A stretch of 64,000 nucleotides of DNA from Desulfobacula toluolica Tol2. GTDB taxonomy: Bacteria; Desulfobacterota; Desulfobacteria; Desulfobacterales; Desulfobacteraceae. The stretch lies in contig NC_018645.1 of the NCBI RefSeq assembly GCF_000307105.1, forward strand, positions 2,751,501 to 2,815,500, given 5' to 3'. Below are positions 17,708 through 26,882 of the stretch, in pieces; positions within the stretch are counted from its first letter, which is position 1; each line of letters begins with the position of its first letter. The notes under the pieces are model-generated. The model saw nothing but the letters and a program-made list of their open reading frames with translations. It made no database searches and was not told the origin of the DNA. Made by a program: the position numbers and the translations under genes.

Positions 17708-17957
17708 CAGGATGGTGCAGCATGATACAAGTTTCCAACGTCTCATCCAGGAGACTGCGATAAGAGCCTTGCAACAGTCGGTTGCCGCTGACATTAAATG
17801 GTTGCGTTAAACAGATAGCAGCTCCTGCCACCGGATATTAACATGCACCGGGACAAATGGCAGTCCCATAAAAGAGTGCGAATGGAAGCGTGATGGTCCG
17901 AGACTTGTTGGATTGGGAAAAGGATAATTCGTGAACGAATTTCCTCTTGACATAAGC
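17708..17957. other. Non-coding or decayed sequence between the RNA and transposase remnants
   Basis: Short protein-like stretches (for example MVQHDTSFQRLIQETAIRAL from 17713 on the plus strand, stopped after about 32 codons) suggest debris of another gene. Nothing is identifiable. Confidence 0.35.
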
Positions 17958-18780
17958 CTTCTCATGGAAGGCTCTAAGAGATTACTATTACAGACATGGC
18001 TTTGCCAGTGGCTTACAACGTTACCGGTGCATGTCCTGCAAAAGAACTTTTAATGCCGTGACGGGTACTCCGCTTGCACGGCTCCGTCATAGAGACAAAT
18101 GGTTAAGTTACCTCAAGGCTATCAGAGAATACTTAACAGTCAGAAAAGCAGGCACTCTGGTAGGTATCAACCGTAAAACATCTTTTCGTTGGCGACATCG
18201 TTTTTTGACATTGATAGCCAGTGATCGTCCCGATTCACTACATGGAATCACAGAAGCAGATGAAACGTATCTTCTTGAATCACATAAAGGATCTTGCCAT
18301 CTTGTTCGAAAGCCGCGTAAGCGAGGAGGAAAGGCCTCCAGGCGAGGAATTTCGAGAGAACAGGTTTGCATTCTCATTGCACGGGATCGGGCTGGTTGCA
18401 CCGTTGATTTTGTAACTGGCTTAGGGCCGGTTAGAGCCGCCAGTCTAAAAAGCAATTTAAAGCCTGTGCTTGATATAGATGCTCTGCTTGTAAGCGATGG
18501 CCACATTGCCTATAAAACATTTTGCCAAGCTGAAAATATCTCTCATGAGGTCATAAATTTGAGCAAAGGAGAGAGGGTTAGGGGCGCCTTCCACATCCAA
18601 AATGCCAATGCCTATCACAGCAGGTTTAAAGTCTGGCTGAAACGGTTTTATGGTGTTGCAACAAAGTATCTATCAAATTATCTTGGGTGGCGGCGTTTAT
18701 TTGAACAGCACACAAAGATATCACCAGAATTTTTGCTTGGCATTGCGCTGGGACAATTTCAACAATTAAAGGGAACATAG
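17958..18780 (+). pseudogene. IS1595-type transposase with degraded N-terminus
   Basis: The frame from 17958 reads RDYYYRHGFASGLQRYRC-MSCKRTFN, the second half of the IS1595 N-terminal zinc ribbon, then an HTH and the ISXO2-like DDE domain (ITEADETYLLESHKG, LLVSDGHIAYKTF, HIQNANAYHSRFKVWL). The first cysteine pair and a start codon are missing. The preceding bases in another frame read HKPSHGRL, suggesting a mutated CPxC and a frameshift. An internal ATG at 18031 would give a 249-residue product lacking the zinc ribbon. No terminal repeats were recognised. Confidence 0.7.
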
Positions 18781-19043
18781 CCTAAAATTATGAAAAATAT
18801 GCTTTAACAACACTTCCGGTTTTTGGGGGAAGGTGCGCCTTATATTACCCTGAATGTCTTTCAGGCGGCATTTTTGTTTTGATAGCCTTAATTTTAAAGA
18901 AAACTGGCCGTTACTATTGCAACCTATTAGTCATTCCCCATAATATTTGCGTTGACAATTAATTGTTATTATAAGAGCAATGCTCTACCAAGTTTAATTA
19001 ATAATAAAAATTCATTTTCCATTTATTTAGGAGGTATTATCTT

Positions 19044-19313
19044 ATGCCCAGCAACAAGTTTACCCTTTTTTCATGTGCCCTGATGTTTTTTGCCACAACC
19101 CTATTCCCTTCCACAACTTTGGCTGCTGAACTAACAGCATTACGTGTTGGAGAACGAACCAAATCCGCATTGCAGGATGAAACAGCGTCAATTTGTAAAG
19201 ATTGGGAAGAAAACATGGTAAAACAGGGCAAGGGGACAGCACAGCAAGAAATGTCTTCTATGACCAGGCAGAAGGAAAAAGTAAATGGGCACATATCTAT
19301 TTTAATTTTTTAA
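19044..19313 (+). CDS. Small secreted hypothetical protein
   Basis: 89 residues with a strong TAGGAGG ribosome site 9 nt before the ATG. A clear signal peptide covers residues 1-28 (hydrophobic LFSCALMFFATTLF, cleavage after LAA). The mature part is charged, with one cysteine, and matches no family I know. The 3' end overlaps the end of the convergent sigma-54 regulator by 17 nt. The last residues (HISILIF) look unlike the rest, so the original stop may have been lost by a local mutation. Confidence 0.5.
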   Translation: MPSNKFTLFSCALMFFATTLFPSTTLAAELTALRVGERTKSALQDETASICKDWEENMVKQGKGTAQQEMSSMTRQKEKVNGHISILIF

Positions 19314-20631
19314 GCAACGTTTTCCGGTCGATTTTTAAAATTTCAAGGGCTTTGGCTTTGTTGCCGCCGGTCTGTTCCACCACATCCCTGACATATTTTT
19401 TTGACATATCTTCCAGGCTAAGATTGAGGCATTGATCACAGGGTACATTAAACTTCATGATGTCGGGAAAATTGACACTGTCGATAAAATTCGTATCATT
19501 CATGATCAGGTTTCGATGAATCAGGTTTTCAAGTTCTCTGACATTGCCGGGCCAGAAATATGTTTTCAAAGCATTGACAGCCTTATCCGTAAATGCGGGT
19601 TCTTCTTTTCCCAGCTCTTTGGCATATTTTAAGGCAAAATGCCGGGCCAACAGAAGAATGTCATCCCCACGTCCCCGGAGAGGGGGAATTTCAATATTGA
19701 TAACATTTAACCGAAAAAACAGATCCTGGCGAAACAGACCCTTTTTAACCAGATCTTCCAAATTTTTATTGGTGGCTGCAATAACTCTGACGTCAATTTT
19801 CTTGAGTTTGGTTTCCCCAACCCTGGCAACTTCTTTTTCCTGTAACACCCTGAGAAGTTTTGCCTGAAGTTCAAAAGGCAGTTCACTGATTTCATCTAAA
19901 AAAAGACATCCTTTTTCAGCAGCCTGAAAAAAACCTTTCCTGTGTTGCACAGCGCCCGTAAATGCCCCCTTTACATGTCCGAACAATTCACTTTCAAACA
20001 AAGTCGCGGGTATGCCCGGACAATTGATGGGAATAAACGGATACACGGATCTGGCCTTGTGATGATAATGAATCGCCCGGGCCACAAGTTCTTTTCCCGT
20101 ACCGTTTTCTCCGGTTATCAAAACAATTGCATCGCTTTTACAGGCTTTTTCAATCTTTGAATACACCTTGAGCATACTTTTGGATTGACCAATAATACCA
20201 AACCTGGACCAGGTATCCGTATAGATTGCTGCCGGATCTATTTTTTTTTCTTTCTGTTTTTGGAGGGTTCTTTGAACGGTATCCAGAAGTTCCTGATCTG
20301 TGAACGGTTTGGTAATGTACTCATCTGCTCCTTCTTTCATGGCAGCCACGGCACTGTTAATAGAACCGTATCCGGTCAACATGATGACACCAATATCCTT
20401 CAAATGGTCACATACATACCGTATCAATTCAAGGCCAGTATGTTTGGGCATTTTATAATCAGTGATGAGAAGATCAACTTTCCGATGTTTAAGGACCTGG
20501 ATGGCATCTGGTACACTATGGGTTGCAAACACCTGATAACCGGACATTTTAAGGTTTCGTTGTATCACTTCACATGTAATGATATTATCATCAACAATGA
20601 GAATCGCTTCCTTTTCGACTGGATCAGGCAT
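19297..20631 (-). CDS. Sigma-54-dependent response regulator (NtrC/AtoC type)
   Basis: 444 residues from the ATG that overlaps the kinase stop (TAATG) with GGAGG upstream. Receiver domain with phospho-acceptor D58 (LLITDYKMP). AAA+ domain with Walker A GENGTGKE (174-181), the sigma-54 contact loop GAFTGA (222-227) and Walker B CLFLDE. Fis-type HTH at the C-terminus (GGNKAKALEILKIDRKTL). It activates sigma-54 promoters when phosphorylated by its partner kinase, the coupled upstream gene. Target genes are unknown. Confidence 0.95.
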   Translation of the reverse strand: MPDPVEKEAILIVDDNIITCEVIQRNLKMSGYQVFATHSVPDAIQVLKHRKVDLLITDYKMPKHTGLELIRYVCDHLKDIGVIMLTGYGSINSAVAAMKEGADEYITKPFTDQELLDTVQRTLQKQKEKKIDPAAIYTDTWSRFGIIGQSKSMLKVYSKIEKACKSDAIVLITGENGTGKELVARAIHYHHKARSVYPFIPINCPGIPATLFESELFGHVKGAFTGAVQHRKGFFQAAEKGCLFLDEISELPFELQAKLLRVLQEKEVARVGETKLKKIDVRVIAATNKNLEDLVKKGLFRQDLFFRLNVINIEIPPLRGRGDDILLLARHFALKYAKELGKEEPAFTDKAVNALKTYFWPGNVRELENLIHRNLIMNDTNFIDSVNFPDIMKFNVPCDQCLNLSLEDMSKKYVRDVVEQTGGNKAKALEILKIDRKTLLKKLK

Positions 20632-21818
20632 TATTTTTCCTCCAGAGGTAAACAAACTTCGAAAATAGTTCCTTTGCCAGGTTCGCTGCTGACTTTAATG
20701 TCCCCATTATGGTTTCTGACAATGCCGTACACAACGGAAAGGCCTAACCCCGTGCCTTCACCAACATCTTTTGTCGTAAAAAAAGGCATGAATGTTTTGC
20801 TGATATTTTCACCGGATATCCCGATCCCGGTATCTTCAACAGAAAGAATTACATTTTCATTGTTTTTTCTTGTGGTGAATGTTAATTTCCCGCCATTTTT
20901 CATTGCCTGGATGGCATTGATTGTTAAATTCGTTATCACCTGTTTGATCTGGTTGGGATCAGCGGTAATGGTTATGGCTTTTGCATAGTGTTTTACAATT
21001 TTTATGCCTTCTTTAACACATCTTGCTTCTAAAAATATGATGCTGCTGTCAATGGCTTCATTGAGATTGATTGTTTTTTTGCACAAGGATGTCTGACGGG
21101 AAAATTCCATTAATTTTTTTATGATTTCCCGGGAATATATGACACATTCTTCAATTTTTCCAAGGTCTTTTTTCGCCTGATCCGGCATGTCAGGCAGTTT
21201 CAGTGCCAATTGCGCCAGCCCCAGTATATTACCCAATGGTTCGTTGAGTTCATGGGCAACCCCTGCGGAAAGCTGACCTATTGTTGCCAGCCTATCGGCA
21301 TGAAGAAGTTGATGCTGAATGAGCTTTCTGTTTTCATCATCACGCTGCTTTATCACATAAAAGCTGATGATATTGGCAATCGCCTTGAGCAGGTTTCTTT
21401 CTTCAATCAAAAAAGGAATCTTTGATTCCAGACCCAGTCCAGGAGGGTAAAAAACTTCTATTGATCCTACAGCCTTGTTTTCAATTAAAATTTTTTCAGT
21501 CTGAAACACACTGGATTCAAAAAAATCCGGGGAAAGATATGTAGTGTCCTTAAAAGTGATACGGGCACAGGATTCTTTTGAATATTGCCATCCATGGGGG
21601 ATTATACAAACGATTTTATCCAGTGCAACATCCATGTCGGTTTCCGACACCACACACTGGGCAACCCGGCACAGACAATTGAGTTCTCTTATTCTTTCTC
21701 CCTCACAACGGTGGCGTTTTTTATAAGCACAATAAAACTGTTCTAATTTTTCATTGCGTTGTTTGAGTTCTTTAATCTGCTGCTGCTGTTTTTCGAACCG
21801 AATATCAATGGGTTCCAT
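20631..21818 (-). CDS. Cytoplasmic sensor histidine kinase
   Basis: 395 residues, no membrane segment. The N-terminal coiled coil (1-45) is followed by a GAF-like sensory domain (about 45-155), HisKA with phospho-acceptor H189 (GVAHELNEPLGN) and HATPase (NLTINAIQAMKNGG, DTGIGI, GEGTGLGLSVVYGIV). Translationally coupled to the NtrC-type regulator downstream, forming one two-component system. Several cysteines (C30, C38, C48, C50, C55) in and near the GAF-like part could sense redox or bind metal, but this is inference. Confidence 0.92.
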   Translation of the reverse strand: MEPIDIRFEKQQQQIKELKQRNEKLEQFYCAYKKRHRCEGERIRELNCLCRVAQCVVSETDMDVALDKIVCIIPHGWQYSKESCARITFKDTTYLSPDFFESSVFQTEKILIENKAVGSIEVFYPPGLGLESKIPFLIEERNLLKAIANIISFYVIKQRDDENRKLIQHQLLHADRLATIGQLSAGVAHELNEPLGNILGLAQLALKLPDMPDQAKKDLGKIEECVIYSREIIKKLMEFSRQTSLCKKTINLNEAIDSSIIFLEARCVKEGIKIVKHYAKAITITADPNQIKQVITNLTINAIQAMKNGGKLTFTTRKNNENVILSVEDTGIGISGENISKTFMPFFTTKDVGEGTGLGLSVVYGIVRNHNGDIKVSSEPGKGTIFEVCLPLEEK

Positions 21819-21917
21819 TTAATTTTTCCCACTTATGATGTCGCTTCCACAGGTTCCATACCGGGAATTCCGGCATGGAACGTTAAGTGAAAAATAATCT
21901 ATATTCGATAAAAGTCA

Positions 21918-22014
21918 ATAACTGCAACGGGCAGACCTGGTCTTTCGCTCAGATTTGCCCGCAACAAAAAATGAAAGTCACTGTCTGGATTTTTGAAGAC
22001 TTTCATATAAAAAA
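21918..22014 (+). repeat. Two-hairpin dispersed repeat, copy alpha
   Basis: ATAACTGCAACGGGCAGACCTG...CAGATTTGCCC forms hairpin A; TGAAAGTC...GACTTTCATATAAAAAA forms hairpin B. Related copies lie at 61387-61498 and 63217-63330 in the same orientation. Here it immediately follows gdhA on the opposite strand. Hairpin B with its T6 on the minus strand can act as the gdhA terminator. Confidence 0.65.
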
Positions 22015-23355
22015 TCAGGATAATCCCTGATCAAGAATAGCATCTGCCACACGCCGGAACCCGGCAACATTTGCACCAAATATATAATTGCCTTTTTTGT
22101 TGAATTCGCAGGATGTTTCATAACACTGGTCATGGATATGCTTCATTACCTGATGAAGTCGATTATCAACTTCCTCTTCCGTCCAATTCATAAAAGTGGC
22201 ATTCTGTGCCATTTCAAAGCAGGAACAGGCCACCCCTCCTGCATTACATGCCTTTGCAGGTGCATACATGATATCTGATTTTTCCAAAAATTCCATACCC
22301 TCCAGGGTCACGGGCAGGTTGGCACCTTCTACAAGGCATTTTACATTGTTTTTAACCAGGGCCTTTGCATCATCAAGATCAAGTTCATTTTGTGTTGCAC
22401 AGGGAAATGCAATATCACAAGGAATTACCCAGGGCCGCTGATCTTTATAAAAATCCACGTTAAACTTATCTGCATAATCTTTTACAACATCATTTCCGCT
22501 CAACCTCAGTTTCAGCATATAATCGACTTTTTCGCCGGTAATACCCTCGGGATCATGGATAAATCCGTCCGGTCCGGAAAGAGTAACCACTTTGCCGCCA
22601 AGCTCATTAACCTTTTTAACAACCCCCCACGCAACATTTCCAAAACCGGAAACCGTAACAGTCTTACCCTCAATATCATCTTCTACATTTTTCAGCAGTT
22701 CCTCGGCAAAATAAACTATGCCATACCCTGTAGCCTCGGGCCTTAAATAACTGCCGCCCCATGTAATGCCTTTGCCTGTCAAAACACCTTTAAAAGATTT
22801 GGTTATCCTGCGGTACATGCCGAAAAGATACCCGATTTCCCGTGTTCCCACACCGATATCACCGGCCGGGACATCAGTTGATGCACCAATATGCCGTGAA
22901 AGTTCCAACATGAAACTTTGGCAAAAATTCATGATTTCATTATCTGATTTGCCCCTTGGATTAAAATCAGATCCGCCTTTTCCACCGCCCAATAAAAGAC
23001 CTGTTAATGCGTTTTTAAAAATCTGCTCAAATCCGAGACATTTGATAATGCTTTGGGTAACGGATGCATGGAATCTAAGGCCCCCCTTATAGGGCCCCAG
23101 TACATTGCTAAACTCGACACGATACCCGGTATTGACCTGAATCCGACCCTGGTCATCTTTCCATGGTACTCTGAAACTGATTGTCCGGTCCGGTTCGACC
23201 AGTTGTTCAAGAATCCGGTTGTTTTGATACTCCGGATTAGAGTCCAGCACCGGTGCAATGGATTTAAAAACTTCAGCCACAGATTGAATATATTCTTTTT
23301 CCCAGGGATATTTTTCCGTAAGCATTGCTAAAACAGACTTTGTATATGCATTCAT
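22015..23355 (-). CDS. gdhA: NADP-type glutamate dehydrogenase
   Basis: 446 residues, the hexameric class I length. Substrate-binding and catalytic lysines lie in GPYKGGLRFH (K90) and LLGGGKGGSDFNP (K126), with PAGDIGVGTREIGYL and the Rossmann motif VSGFGNVAWG. It converts 2-oxoglutarate and ammonium to glutamate, normally the assimilatory direction. Start has a GGAAAAATTC leader. It is 10 nt downstream of the cysteine-rich gene and most likely cotranscribed. Operator-like dyads at 23781-23816 lie upstream of the pair. Confidence 0.96.
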   Translation of the reverse strand: MNAYTKSVLAMLTEKYPWEKEYIQSVAEVFKSIAPVLDSNPEYQNNRILEQLVEPDRTISFRVPWKDDQGRIQVNTGYRVEFSNVLGPYKGGLRFHASVTQSIIKCLGFEQIFKNALTGLLLGGGKGGSDFNPRGKSDNEIMNFCQSFMLELSRHIGASTDVPAGDIGVGTREIGYLFGMYRRITKSFKGVLTGKGITWGGSYLRPEATGYGIVYFAEELLKNVEDDIEGKTVTVSGFGNVAWGVVKKVNELGGKVVTLSGPDGFIHDPEGITGEKVDYMLKLRLSGNDVVKDYADKFNVDFYKDQRPWVIPCDIAFPCATQNELDLDDAKALVKNNVKCLVEGANLPVTLEGMEFLEKSDIMYAPAKACNAGGVACSCFEMAQNATFMNWTEEEVDNRLHQVMKHIHDQCYETSCEFNKKGNYIFGANVAGFRRVADAILDQGLS

Positions 23356-23364
23356 GAATTTTTC

Positions 23365-23652
23365 CTATTTGTCTTTTTTAAAATTAATTACATGGTCATC
23401 TGTTTTTTTCAGACAACGGGTTTCACCATTTTTACAATATTTATTGCAATTGCAAATTCCATTCCAAACCGGTTTTATTGGATAATCAAACTTTTGAGTA
23501 TCCTTGTCAATATCGGTTTTTGACTCCAACGGATCAAGACAGGAAAACTCCTCACAAAAAATAACAGGTCTTTTGTGATTCATGCAATAATTGCATTTTT
23601 CTGCATTTGAACAATTAATGCAAAGACCTGACAGTTGATTTTTCTCTGTCAT
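23365..23652 (-). CDS. Small cysteine-rich protein upstream of gdhA
   Basis: 95 residues with ten cysteines in CxxC-like pairs (LCINC, KCNYC, FCEEFSC, GICNCNKYC, RC), a composition suited to zinc or iron-sulfur binding, and no signal peptide. Preceded by AGGGAGGTGTT and followed by gdhA after 10 nt. The N-terminal block (CINCxxxxxCxxC...FCEEF) resembles short hypothetical proteins common in sulfate reducers. Function unknown; a redox or metal role linked to glutamate synthesis is speculative. Confidence 0.7.
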   Translation of the reverse strand: MTEKNQLSGLCINCSNAEKCNYCMNHKRPVIFCEEFSCLDPLESKTDIDKDTQKFDYPIKPVWNGICNCNKYCKNGETRCLKKTDDHVINFKKDK

Positions 23653-23780
23653 AACACCTCCCTAATTTATCTTTAACATAAAAATAGCAATTAATATGCC
23701 AGACTCTGAAAAAATCATCAAAACCTCTAATATTACAAACAATTAATCTATAAACAAATCACAATCAATCCCTTTTAATG

Positions 23781-23816
23781 TATGGAAATTTTCCATAACC
23801 GGGAAATTTTCCATAC
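23781..23816. promoter_or_regulatory. Tandem operator-like dyads between gdhA and trkA operons
   Basis: GGAAATTTTCC occurs twice (23784-23794 and 23802-23812), 18 bp apart centre to centre. The first is embedded in an 8-bp-arm palindrome TATGGAAA-T-TTTCCATA. It sits in the divergent intergenic region, about 130 nt from each start. A TTGACA at 23855-23860 on the plus strand could be a trkA -35 box. Confidence 0.45.
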
Positions 23817-23921
23817 TTTTCTGGCTTGAGGCAATGCTTCATATTTGCATATCATTGACACCCTTTTCCTGATTTAGTAAGTTAGCTGCCAAGTTTCTGG
23901 GAATGATACAGGAGATAAAAT

Positions 23922-25286
23922 TTGAAGATTATTATCGTTGGTGCAGGGGAAGTCGGATATAACATTGCCGGCCGGCTTGCGTCTGAAAACAAGCAGGTTA
24001 TTGTCATTGACAAGAACCCGGACGCTGTTCGGCGACTTTCCGAAAACCTTGATATACAGGTCATAACAGCATCAGGCAGCAATCCCAAAGTTCTCATTGA
24101 TGCCGGTATCAATGAAACTGATATCCTTCTTGCGGTAACAGACCAGGATGAAACAAACCTTGTGGCCTGTCTGATAACCGACCTGATATCACCCACAACT
24201 AAAAAACTGGTAAGGCTCAGGGATGCTGATTTTGATTCCTATCATGAGCGCTTCAAAAAAGAGGCCCCCCATATTGATACTGTGATCAATCCTGAAATTG
24301 AGGTGGTCAATACCATCAGAAAGCTGATGGAAGTACCCGGCGCTGTTGATGTTGGTGATTTTGTTGACGGTCAGGTAAAATATATAGGGATCAGACTGGA
24401 CAAAAATTCTCCTATGGCAGGAATCCGACTGATTGATTTTCCTGCTGAATTTGGTGAAGAAAGACCGTTGATTGCAGCCATCATAAGAGGCAACAAAGTT
24501 ATCGTACCCAGAGGCGGAAACAAATTAGAACCCGGCGATCTTGTCTATTTTGTCTGTGAGACAATAAAGCTTGAAAAAACACTCAAGCTTTTTGGAAAAA
24601 AAATACAGCCCATTCAAAACGCCTTGATTATCGGTGGCGGACGAATCGGTGAACGACTTGCCAAACGTCTTGAACAAGACAATATTAAAACAAAAATCAT
24701 TGAATCCGATATTAACCGGTGTCATTATCTGTCCGAACAAATGGATAAAACCGTTGTTCTGCATGGGGATGGGTCTGACCAGAAACTCTTTCTTGAAGAA
24801 AATGCAGGCCAAAGCGATGTAGTGGTATCTGTTACAGATGATGATGAAACCAATATACTTGTTTCCCTGCTGGCAAAAAACTTAGGTGTTCAAAATACGA
24901 TCACCAGGATCGGAAAATCAAGTTATTCTCCCCTGCTTGCCACCATTGGCCTGGAAAAAGTTGTCAACCCGAGACTTTCAGCTGTCAGTTCCATCCTGCA
25001 GAATGTGAGAAAAGGAAAAGTTTTGTCTGATATTTCCATTTTTGGGGAACGAGGTGAATTTATCGAAGCCATTGCCCTTGAAACCTCGGATATCACGAAC
25101 AAACCTTTAAAAAAAATATCCTTTCCCAAAGGTGCGCTTCTGGTATGTATCATCAGGGAAGGACAAATCATGATTCCGGCGGGAGACAGTTCTGTCAAGC
25201 CTGGCGACCGGATCATCATGTTTGCCGTAAAACATGCCGTAAAAAAACTTGAAAAACTTTTGACTGTTAAACTGGATTTCTTCTGA
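23922..25286 (+). CDS. trkA: Trk potassium uptake regulator TrkA
   Basis: 454 residues, TTG start supported by CAGGAG 9 nt upstream and by the family N-terminus MKIIIVGAGEVGYNIAG. Two tandem units each contain an NAD-binding RCK-N Rossmann fold (GAGEVG at 7-12; GGGRIGERLAKRL near 237) and a TrkA-C domain (about 140-220 and 365-450). It is the cytosolic gating ring that binds NAD(H)/ATP and opens TrkH. Its TGA overlaps the trkH ATG (TGATG), so they are coupled. Confidence 0.95.
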   Translation: MKIIIVGAGEVGYNIAGRLASENKQVIVIDKNPDAVRRLSENLDIQVITASGSNPKVLIDAGINETDILLAVTDQDETNLVACLITDLISPTTKKLVRLRDADFDSYHERFKKEAPHIDTVINPEIEVVNTIRKLMEVPGAVDVGDFVDGQVKYIGIRLDKNSPMAGIRLIDFPAEFGEERPLIAAIIRGNKVIVPRGGNKLEPGDLVYFVCETIKLEKTLKLFGKKIQPIQNALIIGGGRIGERLAKRLEQDNIKTKIIESDINRCHYLSEQMDKTVVLHGDGSDQKLFLEENAGQSDVVVSVTDDDETNILVSLLAKNLGVQNTITRIGKSSYSPLLATIGLEKVVNPRLSAVSSILQNVRKGKVLSDISIFGERGEFIEAIALETSDITNKPLKKISFPKGALLVCIIREGQIMIPAGDSSVKPGDRIIMFAVKHAVKKLEKLLTVKLDFF

Positions 25287-26737
25287 TGCGCTGGCAGTTT
25301 ATCGCAAGAATTATAGGTATTCTTCTTTTATTTTTGGGATTTTCCATGATCGTCCCGTTACTGGTGAGTTTGTATTATCATGACCTTGCCTTGAACGGTT
25401 TTCTTCGATCTATTGCTATTACCGTGGTGGCTGGACTTTTACTGATCCTTCTGTCAAAAAGCCATGCAACCGAGGATTATATAAACCAGAAAGAAGGAAT
25501 GACCACCGTTGCCCTGGCCTGGACTGCCATCGGCCTTTTCGGTGCCCTGCCCTTTTATTTTAGCCCTGACTTTACAAATTTTACCGATGCCTTTTTCGAA
25601 TCGGTTTCCGGGTTTACAACAACCGGATCATCGGTCATGATAAATATTGAAGGGGCAACTCAAAGCCTTCTTTTCTGGAGAAGTTTTATTCAATGGCTTG
25701 GCGGCATGGGAATTATTGTCCTATCTCTGGCCATACTCCCGTTCCTGGGGGTTGGGGGAATTCAATTGTACAAAGCGGAAGTCCCAAGTCCCGTACCTGA
25801 CAAACTCACCCCGAGACTGAGTGACTCTGCAAAAATCTTATGGATCGTATATGCAGTCTTCACCTTGATTGAAATTATTTTTCTGCTGGGTGGCGGCATG
25901 TCGTTATTCGAGGCTTCCTGCCATGCGTTCACAACCCTTCCGACCGGCGGGTTTTCTCCTAAAAATGCATCCATTGCCCATTATGACAGTGCTTTTTTTG
26001 ATTATGTCATTGTCATATTTATGGTGCTGGCAGGTATTAATTTTTCTCTTCATTATCAGATGCTCAGGGGTAAAACACTTGCTTTCTGGGAAGATACGGA
26101 ATGCAGGTTTTTTCTTGGACTCACATTACTGTTAACCCTTTTAATAACCTGGGATATCTACGGCTCCGTCTATACATCCGTTAAAGATGCATTTCGGTTT
26201 TCAAGCTTTCAGGTGGTCTCCATCATTACAACAACAGGATTTGCAACAGCGGATTATGAAAAATTCCCGGGATTGAGCCAGGTGCTTTTATTTGTCTGCA
26301 TGTTTATTGGTGCGTCTGCAGGCTCAACCGGCGGCGGTATGAAGTGCGCCAGGATTATTGCCTGTTTTAAATATTGTTACAGGGAATTGTTCAAGATTAT
26401 ACACCCGCGAAGCATCAGCCATGTAAAAATCAATAATACGGTTATCCCGGATGAAGTGATTCGAAGCATCATGGGATTTTTAGCTCTTTATATCGGTCTT
26501 TTTATTTTGTCCAGCATACTTCTTGCCTGCATGGGGATTGACATGATGACAGCATTTGGTGCGGTTGCCGCCTGCATAGGCAATATCGGCCCCGGCTTTG
26601 GAACCGTGGGACCAACTGAAAATTTTGCCCACCTGCCGGTAATGGGAAAATGGCTGCTTGCCTGGTGCATGCTGCTGGGCAGGCTGGAAATTTATACCGT
26701 TATCATCCTGTTTGTTCCCGAGTTCTGGAGAAAATAA
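25286..26737 (+). CDS. trkH: Trk potassium channel/transporter TrkH
   Basis: 483 residues, about ten membrane helices. The four P-loop segments are visible: SVSGFTTTGSSV, TTLPTGGFSP, STITTTGFATADY and CIGNIGPGFGTVGP, each giving one Gly/Thr contribution to the selectivity filter. It forms the K+ pore (K+ uptake) with TrkA. The SAGSTGGGMK intramembrane-loop motif is present. Coupled to trkA. With the NhaD and Mrp-like systems nearby it points to active Na+/K+ homeostasis. Confidence 0.95.
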   Translation: MRWQFIARIIGILLLFLGFSMIVPLLVSLYYHDLALNGFLRSIAITVVAGLLLILLSKSHATEDYINQKEGMTTVALAWTAIGLFGALPFYFSPDFTNFTDAFFESVSGFTTTGSSVMINIEGATQSLLFWRSFIQWLGGMGIIVLSLAILPFLGVGGIQLYKAEVPSPVPDKLTPRLSDSAKILWIVYAVFTLIEIIFLLGGGMSLFEASCHAFTTLPTGGFSPKNASIAHYDSAFFDYVIVIFMVLAGINFSLHYQMLRGKTLAFWEDTECRFFLGLTLLLTLLITWDIYGSVYTSVKDAFRFSSFQVVSIITTTGFATADYEKFPGLSQVLLFVCMFIGASAGSTGGGMKCARIIACFKYCYRELFKIIHPRSISHVKINNTVIPDEVIRSIMGFLALYIGLFILSSILLACMGIDMMTAFGAVAACIGNIGPGFGTVGPTENFAHLPVMGKWLLAWCMLLGRLEIYTVIILFVPEFWRK

Positions 26738-26882
26738 CCGAACAAATTCAAAATTATCTTTTTTTACATTTTTTTTACAACTTGTTTACACCACCGTGAC
26801 AAATGAATAACTCAATGGGGGTATGGTGAACTTAACTCAAAGTTTGAGTGTCAAAATTCACCCGTTAAACAAGGAGAAACCC

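Noticed and set aside
17547-17831. Open frames on both strands through RNA copy 2
   Set aside because: The products are not conserved with copy 1, while the paired bases are.
17850-17950. Possible group II intron remnant
   Set aside because: No domain V hairpin or reverse-transcriptase fragment could be found.
18953-18975. TTGACA followed by ATTAATTGTTATTATAAG as a promoter for the small secreted protein
   Set aside because: The only good -10 matches fall at the wrong spacing from TTGACA, so the promoter is not supported.
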